DNA of 64,000 nucleotides from Oceanococcus sp964629015 (lineage in GTDB: Bacteria; Pseudomonadota; Gammaproteobacteria; Nevskiales; Oceanococcaceae). Made by a program: the position numbers and the translations under genes. The notes under the pieces are model-generated. The model ran no database searches, was not told the DNA's origin, and saw nothing but the letters and a program-made list of their open reading frames with translations. The stretch is from the NCBI GenBank assembly GCA_964629015.1, contig CAZVMN010000002.1, positions 314,175 through 378,174 of the forward strand. The letters run 5' to 3'. Each line of letters opens with the position of its first letter. Within the stretch, counting starts at the first letter, position 1. Below, piece after piece: positions 34,624-44,815 of the stretch.

Positions 34624-37600
34624 ATGAGTGAACACCAACAGCTCAAGTCGCTACTCGTCGCCAACCGCGGTGAGATCGCCATTCGCGTGATGCGTGGCGC
34701 GGCCGAAATGGGCATTCGCACCGTGGCCATTTACGCCCACGAAGACCGCTTTTCGCTGCATCGTTTCAAGGCGGACGAAAGCTATCCGGTGGGTGCCGGT
34801 GCCAAGCCAATTGCGGCCTATTTGGACATTCCGGACATCATTCGGATTGCCCGCGATGCCGGCGTTGATGCCATTCACCCCGGCTACGGTTTTCTCTCGG
34901 AGAACCCGGATTTTGCGGAGGCCTGCGCCGCCGCCGGGATTCGGTTTATCGGCCCCAGCCCACAGGTCCTGCGCACCCTGGGCGACAAGGTCTCGGCACG
35001 CAACGCCGCAGAAGCCGCGGACGTTCCCGTGCTGCCTGCGAGCAAAGCGCTGCCCGACGACATCGATGCCTGCAAAGCAATCTTGGCCGAGATCGGTTAT
35101 CCGATCATGCTCAAAGCCAGCTGGGGCGGCGGCGGGCGCGGCATGCGCGTGATCGAAAGCGAAGCGGAACTGGAAGCGCAGCTGACCTCGGCGCGCAGCG
35201 AATCCAAAGCCGCTTTCGGCAACGACGAGACTTATGCGGAAAAACTTATCCGCAACGCGCGTCACGTCGAAGTGCAGGTGCTGGGTGATCAGCACGGTCA
35301 GCTGGTGCATCTGTTCGAACGCGACTGCTCCGTGCAGCGTCGCCACCAGAAAGTGGTTGAACGCGCGCCGGCGCCCTATTTTGATGATCAGCAGCGCACC
35401 GACTTGTGCGAAACCGCGCTGCGTCTGTGCCGCAGCGTGGGCTACTCGCACGCCGGCACGGTGGAGTTTCTGCTCGACGCCGACACCGGCGCGTACTACT
35501 TCATTGAGGTCAATCCGCGCATCCAAGTCGAACACACGGTGACCGAGGAAGTCACCGGTGTGGATATCGTCAAAGCGCAGATCAAAGTGGCCAGTGGCCA
35601 GCGCATCGGTGAACCTGGCCTGCCGACGCAAGACCAAATCCGCCTGGATGGTCATGCCCTGCAATGCCGCGTCACCACCGAGGACCCGGAAAACGGTTTC
35701 ACGCCGGACCACGGTCGTTTGATCGCATACCGCAGCCCCAACGGCTTCGGCATCCGCCTGGATGGCGGCACCTCCTACTCCGGCGCTGTCATCACACCGT
35801 TTTACGACTCCATGCTGGTCAAGGTCACGGCCTGGGCGCCTACCCAGGAGGAAGCCATAGCGCGCATGGACCGCTGCCTGCGCGAATTCCGTATTCGCGG
35901 TTTGGCCACCAACCTGCAGTTCCTGGAAAACGTCATCGGTCATCCCAAGTTTGCCGATGCGAGTTACACCACGCGCTTCATCGATTCGACCCCGGAATTG
36001 TTCCAGTTCACCCCGCGACGCGACCGTGCGACCAAATTGCTGCGATTTATCGGCGATGTGGTGGTCAACGGCAGTCCGGAGATGAAGGATCGCGAACCAC
36101 CAAAGCGTCCTCTTCCGGCACCCCGCCTACCACAACTTGATAACGCGTCAGCGGTGCCCACCGGAACGCGCGATGTCCTCAAGCAACTCGGACCAGAGGG
36201 CTTTGCCCGCTGGATCAAAGAACAGCCGCGCGCGCTGCTCACCGACACAACCCTGCGCGATGCGCATCAAAGCCTGTTCGCTACGCGCATGCGCAGCCGC
36301 GACATGCTCGCCATCGCACCGCATTACGCGCGTTTGATGCCCAATCTGTTTTCCCTGGAATGCTGGGGCGGCGCGACCTTTGACGTGTCCATGCGTTTTC
36401 TTAAGGAAGACCCGTGGGAACGCTTGACACGCCTGCGCGAGGAAATTCCCAACATCCCGTTCCAGATGCTGCTGCGCTCGGCCAATGCGGTGGGTTACAC
36501 CAACTATGCCGACAATGTGGTGCAGTATTTCATCCGCCAAGCTGCGGAAAACGGCATCGACATCTTCCGCATCTTCGATTGCCTGAACAATGTCGACGAC
36601 ATGCGACTGGCCATCGATGCGGTGCGCGATGCCGGCGGCGTGGCCGAAGCGGCGATCTGCTACACCGGCGATCTGTTCGATCCGTCACGACCCAAATACA
36701 ACCTGGATTATTACCTCAAGCTGGCCCACACCCTGCAAGACGCGGGTGCCCATGTGCTGGGAATTAAGGACATGGCCGGGGTGTGCCGCCCACGCGCAGC
36801 GCATGCACTGGTCACCGCGCTGAAGCAGGAAATTGATCTGCCCATCCATTTCCACACCCATGACACCAGTGGCATCGCTGCCGCCAGCGTGCTCGCTGCG
36901 GTCGATGCCGGTTGCGACGCGGTAGACGGTGCTTTGGACGCCATGTCCGGCCTGACGTCCCAACCCAACCTGGGCAGCATCGCCGCAGCGTTGGCCCATA
37001 CGGACAAAGCACCGGACATGGATCTGACTGCCATGCGCCAGTTGTCCGACTATTGGGAGGACGTGCGACGCTACTACAGCCCATTCGAAAGCGACATCCG
37101 CAGTGGCACCGCAGACGTCTATCAACACGAAATGCCCGGCGGCCAGTACACCAATCTGCGCGAGCAAGCCCGCGCCATGGGTTTGGGACCACGCTGGCCG
37201 GAAGTATCGCGCGCCTATGCCACCGTCAATCGTCTGTTTGGTGACATCGTCAAAGTCACCCCTTCGTCCAAAGTGGTCGGCGATCTGGCCTTATCCATGG
37301 TTGCCAATAACTGGAGCGAGCAGGACATTCTCGATCCCGATCGCGACATCGACTTCCCGGAATCGGTGATTTCTCTGTTCCGCGGTGAATTGGGGACACC
37401 GCCGGACGGTTGGCCAGCCGCTTTGCAAGCCAAAGTGCTCAAAGGCAGCCAAGCGATCGACGGACGCCCGGGCGCGCACATGCCCGCGGTTGACCTGAAC
37501 GCTGCGCGCACCGATCTGGGTAAGCGACTGGAGCGCGACATCAGTGACACAGACCTCGCCTCCTGGCTGATGTACCCCAAGGTGTTCGAAGACTTCGTCA

Positions 37601-38073
37601 AACACCGCAAGTTGTATGGCGATGTCAGCACTCTGCCCACAGAAACCTTCTTCTACGGCTTGGATGAAAACGAAGAGATCAGCGTCGATATTGCCAAAGG
37701 CAAACGCCTGATCATCCGTCTACAAAGCTCAGCCTTCCACGAAGAAGACGGGGTCACCCGCTTGTTCTACGAACTCAATGGCCAATCACGTGTCATCCGC
37801 GTCGAAAACCAGCATGCCGAACGCAAGGTGGGCAAGGCCAAAGCCGATCCCAACAACGATACCGAAGTCGGCGCGCCCATGGCCGGCATGGTCGTACGCG
37901 TGGCCGTCAAGAACGGCGATGCCGTGCGCAAAGGCGAGCCGCTGATCACCCTGGAAGCCATGAAAATGGAGACCGCGATTGCCGCTCCGCGTGATGGCGT
38001 TGTCTCCGACATTACCGTCACTGCCGGCAACAGCGTGGACATGCACGATCTGCTTCTGCGCCTGAATGATTAA
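34624..38073 (+). CDS. pyc: pyruvate carboxylase, single-chain
   Basis: Biotin enzyme carboxylating pyruvate to oxaloacetate, about 1149 residues from ATG 34624 (ATG 34588 would add 12). Domains: biotin carboxylase (about 1-450; SWGGGGRGMR, FIEVNPRIQVEHTVTEEVTG), carboxyltransferase (about 520-800; TDTTLRDAHQSLFATRMR, LGIKDMAG with the carboxylated Lys, HFHTHDTSG metal site) and C-terminal biotinyl domain with EAMKMETA. Full length, all key residues present. Supplies oxaloacetate for the TCA cycle and gluconeogenesis. The single-chain form is less common in gammaproteobacteria than the two-subunit type. Confidence 0.96.
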   Translation: MSEHQQLKSLLVANRGEIAIRVMRGAAEMGIRTVAIYAHEDRFSLHRFKADESYPVGAGAKPIAAYLDIPDIIRIARDAGVDAIHPGYGFLSENPDFAEACAAAGIRFIGPSPQVLRTLGDKVSARNAAEAADVPVLPASKALPDDIDACKAILAEIGYPIMLKASWGGGGRGMRVIESEAELEAQLTSARSESKAAFGNDETYAEKLIRNARHVEVQVLGDQHGQLVHLFERDCSVQRRHQKVVERAPAPYFDDQQRTDLCETALRLCRSVGYSHAGTVEFLLDADTGAYYFIEVNPRIQVEHTVTEEVTGVDIVKAQIKVASGQRIGEPGLPTQDQIRLDGHALQCRVTTEDPENGFTPDHGRLIAYRSPNGFGIRLDGGTSYSGAVITPFYDSMLVKVTAWAPTQEEAIARMDRCLREFRIRGLATNLQFLENVIGHPKFADASYTTRFIDSTPELFQFTPRRDRATKLLRFIGDVVVNGSPEMKDREPPKRPLPAPRLPQLDNASAVPTGTRDVLKQLGPEGFARWIKEQPRALLTDTTLRDAHQSLFATRMRSRDMLAIAPHYARLMPNLFSLECWGGATFDVSMRFLKEDPWERLTRLREEIPNIPFQMLLRSANAVGYTNYADNVVQYFIRQAAENGIDIFRIFDCLNNVDDMRLAIDAVRDAGGVAEAAICYTGDLFDPSRPKYNLDYYLKLAHTLQDAGAHVLGIKDMAGVCRPRAAHALVTALKQEIDLPIHFHTHDTSGIAAASVLAAVDAGCDAVDGALDAMSGLTSQPNLGSIAAALAHTDKAPDMDLTAMRQLSDYWEDVRRYYSPFESDIRSGTADVYQHEMPGGQYTNLREQARAMGLGPRWPEVSRAYATVNRLFGDIVKVTPSSKVVGDLALSMVANNWSEQDILDPDRDIDFPESVISLFRGELGTPPDGWPAALQAKVLKGSQAIDGRPGAHMPAVDLNAARTDLGKRLERDISDTDLASWLMYPKVFEDFVKHRKLYGDVSTLPTETFFYGLDENEEISVDIAKGKRLIIRLQSSAFHEEDGVTRLFYELNGQSRVIRVENQHAERKVGKAKADPNNDTEVGAPMAGMVVRVAVKNGDAVRKGEPLITLEAMKMETAIAAPRDGVVSDITVTAGNSVDMHDLLLRLND

Positions 38074-38140
38074 CCCAAAGGGAACTTTCTGGACGCGAAT
38101 TGCGTGATAATCCCAGGACCGGGGAGATTGTGGGAAACGC

Positions 38141-40126
38141 ATGATGCGAAAGTACAAACCAATGCTGTGGCTGCTTGTGAGCGCCGCAGCATTAAGCGCC
38201 TGCCAAGGTGGGCGCAGCCCTGACTCATCCGCTGGTGCATCGCGCGATGCCCCGGTCCCATCCGATGAACCGGAAATCATTGTCGATCCACTGGCCGATC
38301 TGCTTGAACCGGTTGGCCTGGGTTACCGCATCGATACCGTCTATGGCACTGGCCCCGACGCCATCCGGCGCACTGCCTACGGTGTCAACGCCCTGCCCGT
38401 AGGCGTCGATGTGGATGGCGACAGCAGCACCGGCAATATCCTGGGCGCTGACATTCGCGTGCACTTTTTCAGCCTGTTGCTTTTCGCCTCACTGGACGTG
38501 CGGACCTTGGACGGCGCACCGAGTCCGATGCCACTGAAGATTGATGTGAGCATCATTGATCCACGCAACCTTCTCGGCTTGCCCGGTCTTCTGGGGCTGG
38601 TCGATCCTGACCTGCGCATCGCCCTGGGTATGGATGCACGTGAGGTTGGTGCGCCAGAGCAATTTTCTCAACGCCTGTCGGTCCTCGACAGCATCTTTGA
38701 GTTTCTTCCGCGCTTCACAAGCGCCAACCTGGTGACCGACATTGATGGCGGCCAGGGTGCCGTCGCGGCCACACTGGCCATGTACGCGGACCGTTCCGGC
38801 GTTCGCCACGACGGTTTCGAGCTCAGCGCGCAAACCACCCCTGCCAGCTCATCAGAAATCACGGTCACATTGGCCCCGGATGCGGAAAATTCCAGCCTTG
38901 AGCTTGATGTTTCCGCCCCGACCGAAGTCGTCATCGGCGTCCACACCTACGATGGTGGGGTCGATGCCCCGCTGGGCTTGCGCGACGTCAACGTCAGCTT
39001 GAATACCATCAACAGTCACTTCAACCTGGAACTGCTGGGTGTCGATGGCGTGTCCAGTCTTGATGACATCGATACGGTTTACCGTCTCAGCACCGATGAG
39101 GCGATAGAAACCGTCGAAGTCACCTTGACAGACCAGGACCAAAATGGCGAAAGCGGAGAAGCCTATGTGCGTCTTGCACCGCTGCCGCAAAACCTGGAAC
39201 TGGTCCGAGGCGCGGATGAATCGATCCGCATGCAGGCCAGCGCACCGATTGCCGACTTGCTGTTCGCCCAGGCCGAAAACACCAGCGTGACTTTGGCTGA
39301 CGAACTCGACCCCAACACGCCGTTCCATAGCCACTTGATCCGCCAATTCGAAGGAGAAGTCGAAGGCCGCGAGGTCGAGCTGTTGCAGGCCCGTCTGGGT
39401 GGCCTGGAAATGCTTGACGCCTTGCTCGGTGACACCACAGAACTTACCGCCACCTTGGCCACGGCGCCCTTTGAACTGCGAGAAGACAGCCCGGACGGCT
39501 TCCAGGAAGCCATCATCGATCAGCTACCCGGGACTTTCCGGCTGGCGTTCCCCGATGATGAGCGCCAACTGGTGCTGAGCTATTCCGGCAACGCCTCCGG
39601 CCCCGGACTGCACTATCGCGAGCAGAATCTGGAGCGCACCACCCAAGCATCGATCATACCGTTGCCTGCCGAGGTCAGCCTGTGCAGCGCCAGCGGTGAT
39701 TTGTGCGGCAGCCATGGCACCGGCACCGACACGTCGTTGGCTTTCGAAGCCAGCGAACCGCTGACCATCAACTATCGCCAACGCTCCGCCGACGGTCGCG
39801 AGGAAACCGCGATTGATGATTTCTTCGTTCAGTATCTGCAAGTGGATGTCGGCATACGCTCTGGCGGCAAGCGCGGGTATATCTTCTTCGACACCAACGG
39901 CCATGCCTTCTCCGGCAGCTTGAGGCAGGTCGATGGTGATAGCGGTCTGGCCATGCGATTCTCCGAAGGTTCGTTTGCCGAAGACCGTTACGTCGAATAC
40001 GACGATTTCATCTTCATCGAAGAGCGCAGCGGAAGCATGCGCTGCCCCGGACGCTCGGATCTGGAGATTCGCACGCAAGGCGTGTGGATCAATGCCGACT
40101 TCATTCTCGATCAGGTCTGTCAATAA
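38141..40126 (+). CDS. large unknown lipoprotein
   Basis: 661 residues. Signal peptide with lipobox LSACQ (Cys about 22) and a short Ser/Asp linker, then a long beta-rich region with no motif I recognise. A Cys-containing segment VSLCSASGDLCGSHG near residue 515 and a C-terminal Cys near RCPGRSDLEI may form disulfides. A GGAG-type site precedes the ATG only weakly. It overlaps the next lipoprotein gene by TAATG, so the two are translated together and probably work together. Function unknown. Confidence 0.75.
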   Translation: MMRKYKPMLWLLVSAAALSACQGGRSPDSSAGASRDAPVPSDEPEIIVDPLADLLEPVGLGYRIDTVYGTGPDAIRRTAYGVNALPVGVDVDGDSSTGNILGADIRVHFFSLLLFASLDVRTLDGAPSPMPLKIDVSIIDPRNLLGLPGLLGLVDPDLRIALGMDAREVGAPEQFSQRLSVLDSIFEFLPRFTSANLVTDIDGGQGAVAATLAMYADRSGVRHDGFELSAQTTPASSSEITVTLAPDAENSSLELDVSAPTEVVIGVHTYDGGVDAPLGLRDVNVSLNTINSHFNLELLGVDGVSSLDDIDTVYRLSTDEAIETVEVTLTDQDQNGESGEAYVRLAPLPQNLELVRGADESIRMQASAPIADLLFAQAENTSVTLADELDPNTPFHSHLIRQFEGEVEGREVELLQARLGGLEMLDALLGDTTELTATLATAPFELREDSPDGFQEAIIDQLPGTFRLAFPDDERQLVLSYSGNASGPGLHYREQNLERTTQASIIPLPAEVSLCSASGDLCGSHGTGTDTSLAFEASEPLTINYRQRSADGREETAIDDFFVQYLQVDVGIRSGGKRGYIFFDTNGHAFSGSLRQVDGDSGLAMRFSEGSFAEDRYVEYDDFIFIEERSGSMRCPGRSDLEIRTQGVWINADFILDQVCQ

Positions 40127-40977
40127 TGCGCACACTCCTTCCCCTGCTTCTCCCGCTTGGCGCGCTGACGCTGGCGGCCTGCGACGAAACCTTTCTTGGC
40201 GACGCCGAGCCGGATTTGGACAATCCGTTCACGCTGGGCACCACCGAAACATTGCAAGAACCCAGCCTGGATGACCCGGTCGCCTTGATCGCCAGCCAGC
40301 GCTGGGGTGGCAGCTTGTATGCCATCAGTGATGAATCAGAGCCTCGGATTCACGCGCTGGACGACAGTGGACAGGACCAGGGCGCGTTCCTGGTCACCGG
40401 CCTGAATCGCAGCAATTGGCTGGATCTCGCCGTCAACGATGGCCACATTCTGATTCTCGACCGGCTGGCTGGCCAAGTTCGGGTTCATACCGTTGCCGAA
40501 CCCTCCAACCCGCCACCGTTTCAAGGCGAACAGGCGATCTTACGCACCCAGGTCATCAACCTCCCTCTTTTGATGCTGAACGGATGCTCGGCGATGGGCG
40601 CATCCAACACTGGCGACACCCTGGTTATGCTGTGTGGCAACACGCTTTACAGCACACCGCTGTCCAGCGAAGACGGCACCACCACCAGCGCAACGCAAGT
40701 GGGCACGCTAGAGACACCGGCAAACGACATCGTCGATTTTTCCATCTCACCGGCCGGTCAGTACGCCTTGCTGACAACACTGACCAATCTGCGCGTCGCG
40801 CAATCTGACGGCTCGAACTGGGCGCAAGCCTTGAACGGCGGCTCGCGTATCGCCAATTACGGCGATGCCGACATCACCCCCGTATCCGGCGCCTTTGCTT
40901 TCAACGGCATATTGCTGCACACCCTGGGCACCGACAGCGATGACCAGGGCACACTGTTCAACATTTTCAATCCGTAG
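40126..40977 (+). CDS. unknown lipoprotein, propeller-like
   Basis: 283 residues from the ATG at 40126, which shares a base with the upstream stop (TAATG). Signal peptide with lipobox LAACD. The mature part has repeated beta units (GGSLYAISDES, LDLAVNDGHILILD, GQYALLTTLTNLRVA) that suggest a propeller. Coupled to the large lipoprotein before it. The 3' end overlaps the convergent cytochrome-YceI gene by 11 bases. Function unknown. Confidence 0.7.
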   Translation: MRTLLPLLLPLGALTLAACDETFLGDAEPDLDNPFTLGTTETLQEPSLDDPVALIASQRWGGSLYAISDESEPRIHALDDSGQDQGAFLVTGLNRSNWLDLAVNDGHILILDRLAGQVRVHTVAEPSNPPPFQGEQAILRTQVINLPLLMLNGCSAMGASNTGDTLVMLCGNTLYSTPLSSEDGTTTSATQVGTLETPANDIVDFSISPAGQYALLTTLTNLRVAQSDGSNWAQALNGGSRIANYGDADITPVSGAFAFNGILLHTLGTDSDDQGTLFNIFNP

Positions 40978-42175
40978 CGGCGAGCTGGCGCGATTCTAAG
41001 AGCAGATCCACCTCAACGGTGACATCAAAGCCCACCGTGTCATCCTGGGCCCAGGAATCAGTGCCGACATCAAAGTCACGCCGGTCGAGCACCACCTGAG
41101 CGGTGAGGCGCGATTGGCCATCGCTTTGCGGCGCCCACTCGAACACGAAGGGAACATCCTGCTGTCGATCGCGGATACGCAGACTGGCATCGGCCTGATA
41201 ACGCTGTGGTCCGATAGCCTGTATCGAACGTGTCACAAAACGCGCCTTGGGGAAACGCTCGACAAAAAACCAAGTGTCGTCGCGGATCATCTCATCGCGG
41301 TCGCTGCTCGCTGTGTCCAGCGAGGCAATGGCAATCGTCACGTCGAAACCGCTGGACTTCAGATCGTCGGGATCAAAGCGCAAATCCGCGTCGAAACGAC
41401 GAAACACACCCTCGACCGGGACATCATCGTAACTGGCGATGAACCCGAGGCGTGATGAGTCGGTAAGCATTTGCCAGCGTTGCGCCTCACCGCTCAACGC
41501 GCGTTCATCAGTCTGCGAAGCTTGTCCGCCGGTCACGATCGATGCCGAATCCGCCAAGCTGCTGACCTGCCACCACACCAGCAATGGCAGAGCAACGACG
41601 AGCAACGCCATGCTCCAGCGTCCCGCACGCGCCGGCCACATCCGACGCAATACCTCGTCACGGTTGATCAGATGATGTTTGAGCGCCGCACCGATGTGCG
41701 CAGCAACGATTGCAGCCATGCCCCAAGCCAGCCACACATGGGCCGCTTCGGCCCACTCTTCCTGAGTTTCGCTCGGCGCCGCGATAGCCGGAACCTCGAA
41801 AAGTCCAAACCAGCGAAACGGAAAATTGGCCACCGAATTCAGCCACCAGCCGGTCAGCGGCACGGCGACAATCAGACCATACAAAGCGAAATGCACGCTG
41901 CTGGACGCACGTCGCTCGAATGTGGTCAAACTGGCCGGCGCCTCAGGCGGTGGATGCGCGTAGCGCCAACACAGGCGTAAACCGACCAACGCCAGCACAC
42001 TCAAGCCGATTGATTTGTGCCAGATAAACACGTTCAACTTGGCCGGTGACATGGCCATTTCCTCGGCCACTACGCCCAGCACAATATTGAACAGAATCAG
42101 CACGGCAACCAGCCAGTGGAGCGCGACGGCCAGTCGCGTCCACTGCTGGTGGCCCGGATTCGAGACCGGATTCAT
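40967..42175 (-). CDS. cytochrome b561 - YceI fusion protein
   Basis: 402 residues. Residues 1-190 are a four-helix cytochrome b561 domain with haem-ligand candidates in ALHWLVAV, WHKSIGL, VHFALYG and VAAHIGAALKHH. A linking helix follows (MALLVVALPLLVWW), then a periplasmic YceI-type lipocalin-like domain (about 220-400, SRLGFIASYDDVPVEGVFRRF). YceI proteins bind isoprenoid lipids such as quinones, so one protein may join electron transfer and lipid binding. Three bases separate its start region from the downstream separate YceI gene... that gene lies just upstream on this strand, so they form an operon. Confidence 0.85.
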   Translation of the reverse strand: MNPVSNPGHQQWTRLAVALHWLVAVLILFNIVLGVVAEEMAMSPAKLNVFIWHKSIGLSVLALVGLRLCWRYAHPPPEAPASLTTFERRASSSVHFALYGLIVAVPLTGWWLNSVANFPFRWFGLFEVPAIAAPSETQEEWAEAAHVWLAWGMAAIVAAHIGAALKHHLINRDEVLRRMWPARAGRWSMALLVVALPLLVWWQVSSLADSASIVTGGQASQTDERALSGEAQRWQMLTDSSRLGFIASYDDVPVEGVFRRFDADLRFDPDDLKSSGFDVTIAIASLDTASSDRDEMIRDDTWFFVERFPKARFVTRSIQAIGPQRYQADASLRIRDRQQDVPFVFEWAPQSDGQSRLTAQVVLDRRDFDVGTDSWAQDDTVGFDVTVEVDLLLESRQLAATD

Positions 42176-42178
42176 ACG

Positions 42179-42760
42179 TTAAATCTTTTCCGCTTCGACC
42201 TCGATGCGAATTTCAACGTCATCACCCACGGCCGGAAGTGCGTAGTTCATTCCGAATTCGGAGCGTTTCAGCGTACCGGTGGCGGAAAAACCGATGAGCT
42301 GCTTCTTCGGGTTGAACGGATGCGCTCCCGCCTTGTTGAAGGTGACATCCAGCGTCACGGGTTTGGTCACGCCGAGCAGGGTCAGGTCACCGGTGATCGT
42401 ACCGGTTTTGCCGTCCTTGCTTTCAACCTTGGTGCTCTTGAAGGTCATGGTCGGGTACTTCTCCACGTGGAAGAAGTCCTCGTTCTTCATGTGCTTGTCC
42501 CATGGGCCGTCATCCAAGCTGATGCTGTTGGTGTCGATCACAACCTCGACCGAGGAATTCCCCCAATTCTTCTGATCAAAACTGAAGCCGCCATCAAAAT
42601 CGAGGAACTCCCCTTCGGATTTGGAGAACCCCAGATGGCTAACGAAAAAGATCACCTGCGAATGCACGGTATCGAATTTGTATTTGTCTGCAGCTTGCGC
42701 CGGCAACGCCACAGCAAACGCAAGCGTGGCAGCGGCAAAAACGCGATTCAGTGTGTTCAT
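42179..42760 (-). CDS. periplasmic YceI-family protein
   Basis: 193 residues from ATG 42760, which has AGGGAG about 8 bases upstream (a longer open frame to 43036 is not supported). Signal peptide ends LPAQAAD. YceI hallmarks: DTVHSQVIFFVSHLGFS, FFHVEKYPTMTFKS, LTLLGVTKPVTLDVTF. YceI binds polyprenyl-type lipids in a lipocalin barrel and is often induced by stress or high pH. First gene of a two-gene operon with the b561-YceI fusion, four bases ahead of it. Confidence 0.92.
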   Translation of the reverse strand: MNTLNRVFAAATLAFAVALPAQAADKYKFDTVHSQVIFFVSHLGFSKSEGEFLDFDGGFSFDQKNWGNSSVEVVIDTNSISLDDGPWDKHMKNEDFFHVEKYPTMTFKSTKVESKDGKTGTITGDLTLLGVTKPVTLDVTFNKAGAHPFNPKKQLIGFSATGTLKRSEFGMNYALPAVGDDVEIRIEVEAEKI

Positions 42761-42830
42761 GAACAACTCCCTGTTAAGAACGGATGATGGATGCGTAGGC
42801 TCGACTTCGACCATCGCACGCGGACACGGT

Positions 42831-44708
42831 TCATGCCCGGCTTTCAAGAAATTCCCAGCGCTCGAAGGTGGCGCTGATTCGCTCCTGCATCTCGGCCAAC
42901 TCGCGCTGCAAAGCCTGCGCACGTGTGGGATCGTCGCGGTAGATTGCGGGGTCGGCCAGCGCTGCACTGAGCTCGCTTTGACGCGCCTCCAGTTTTTCCA
43001 ACTGCGTCGGCAACCGCCCCAACTCCTTGCGTTCATCCCGGCTCAAAGCATGGGCCGGCGGAGGTTTGGGCGCCGACGGAGGGCCTTTGCGCTGAGGCGC
43101 AGGTTTGGATGCCGGTGGCTTGCTGGGCGTTGCTCGTTGGCGCAACCAGTCCTGGTATCCACCGACATAGTCGCCCACCTTGCCCGGGGCTTCAAAGACC
43201 AGGCTGCGGGTGACCACGCGATCGAGAAAATCACGGTCGTGGCTGACCAGAAACAAAGTGCCGCTGAAATCCGCCAAGCGCTCCTCCAGCAGATCCAAGG
43301 TCTCCAGATCCAGATCATTGGTTGGCTCATCCAGCACCAGCAAATTGCACGGCTGAGTGAACAAGCGCGCCAGCAGCAGCCGGCTGCGTTCGCCTCCCGA
43401 CAAGCTGCGCACCGGGCTACGGGCACGTTCCGGGGTAAACAGGAACTCCTGCAGATAACCCAGCACATGTTTGCGAGCGCCGTTGATCTCCACGTAGTCA
43501 CGCCCTTCCGCCACGTTTTCAAACACGGCCTGGTCTTCGTCCAGGGTATCCCGCAACTGATCGAAATAAGCCACCTGCAGGCGCGTTCCGTGCTTCACGC
43601 ATCCACTGTCCGGCGCAAGTTTGCCCAGCAGCAGATTGAGCAATGTGGTCTTGCCCGCGCCGTTGGGCCCGATGATGCCGATGCGATCACCGCGCAGTAT
43701 GGTCGTGCTGAAGCCTTCCACGATGGGCTTGCCCTGCCACGCAAACGACAGGTCTTCGACCTCGGCAACCAACTTGCCGGAGCGTTCCGCCTCCTGGATC
43801 ACCACATTGGCCGTACCTTGACGATTGCGCCGGGCACGATGCTCTTCGCGCAGCTTGAGCAAAGCGCGCACACGACCTTCATTGCGAGTCCGTCGCGCCT
43901 GGATACCCTTGCGTATCCACACCTCTTCCTGAGCCAGTTTCTTGTCAAACTGCGCGTTGGCTTCCGCCTCCGCGTCCAGCGCCTCCTGCTTGCGCCGCAC
44001 ATAGGTGTCGTAGTCGCCCGGCCAACTGCTCAAATGGCCGCGGTCGAGCTCGATAATGCGTGTGGCCAAACGGCGCAGGAACGCACGATCATGCGTGATA
44101 AACAGCAAGCTGCCGTTCCATTGCAGCAGGAAGTCCTCCAGCCAGGTGATGCTCTCCACATCCAGGTGGTTGGTTGGCTCGTCGAGCAGCAACAGATCCG
44201 GCTCGGTGATCAGCGCGCGAGCTAACAACACGCGTCGTTTGAGCCCGCCGGACAAAGCCTCGAAGGCGGTCAGCGTGGGCAGATCAAGGCGCGACAGAAT
44301 CTCGCTGACGCGGTTGTCGAGATTCCAACCATCGCGGGCGTCAATCACATTCTGCAACTGGCCGAGCCGCGAAAGATCGGTGGCTTCGCCATCAATCAAT
44401 TGATGATACTCGGCCAGCGCGCGGCCCAACTCACCAAGCCCTTCGGCAACCACTTCAAACACGCTGCCCGACAAGCCACTGGGTACGGTTTGCGGCAATT
44501 GCGCCACGCGCAAACCGCTGTCCTGCTGAATCTCGCCCGCATCCAGCGCCACCTCACCCGAGAGGACGCGCAGCAATGTCGATTTGCCTTCACCGTTGCG
44601 GCCCAGCAAACACACACGCTCACCCGGCTCAATCACCAGCTCAGCGCGATCCAGCAGCACCTGCAAACCGACTTGGAGTTGGAGGTTTTTTGCGGTCAGC
44701 AGAGGCAT
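42831..44708 (-). CDS. uup: ABC-F family ATPase, Uup-like
   Basis: 625 residues from ATG 44708 (upstream in-frame residues lack family similarity). Two ABC cassettes: Walker A GRNGEGKSTLL and GPNGAGKTTLL, signatures LSGGLKRRVLLARAL and LSGGERSRLLLARLF, Walker B LLLLDEPTNHLD and LLVLDEPTNDLD. A C-terminal coiled-coil domain follows a Pro/Lys/Ala-rich linker (about 530-560), as in Uup. Cytoplasmic, no membrane part; Uup-type proteins act on ribosomes or branched DNA and limit transposon excision. Single gene. Confidence 0.93.
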   Translation of the reverse strand: MPLLTAKNLQLQVGLQVLLDRAELVIEPGERVCLLGRNGEGKSTLLRVLSGEVALDAGEIQQDSGLRVAQLPQTVPSGLSGSVFEVVAEGLGELGRALAEYHQLIDGEATDLSRLGQLQNVIDARDGWNLDNRVSEILSRLDLPTLTAFEALSGGLKRRVLLARALITEPDLLLLDEPTNHLDVESITWLEDFLLQWNGSLLFITHDRAFLRRLATRIIELDRGHLSSWPGDYDTYVRRKQEALDAEAEANAQFDKKLAQEEVWIRKGIQARRTRNEGRVRALLKLREEHRARRNRQGTANVVIQEAERSGKLVAEVEDLSFAWQGKPIVEGFSTTILRGDRIGIIGPNGAGKTTLLNLLLGKLAPDSGCVKHGTRLQVAYFDQLRDTLDEDQAVFENVAEGRDYVEINGARKHVLGYLQEFLFTPERARSPVRSLSGGERSRLLLARLFTQPCNLLVLDEPTNDLDLETLDLLEERLADFSGTLFLVSHDRDFLDRVVTRSLVFEAPGKVGDYVGGYQDWLRQRATPSKPPASKPAPQRKGPPSAPKPPPAHALSRDERKELGRLPTQLEKLEARQSELSAALADPAIYRDDPTRAQALQRELAEMQERISATFERWEFLESRA

Positions 44709-44815
44709 ACACGAGCACGTTGGAAGATGGCGCAGGAGTTTACCGCAGCGCGGGCCGGACGCATTTGCGAGAATAATGCGATGACCCTGAATTCTGTTCC
44801 AAGAGCCACCCAACC

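Noticed and set aside
42761..43036. N-terminal extension of the YceI frame
   Set aside because: The ATG at 42760 has a good ribosome site and a signal peptide begins there; the extension overlaps the ABC-F gene.
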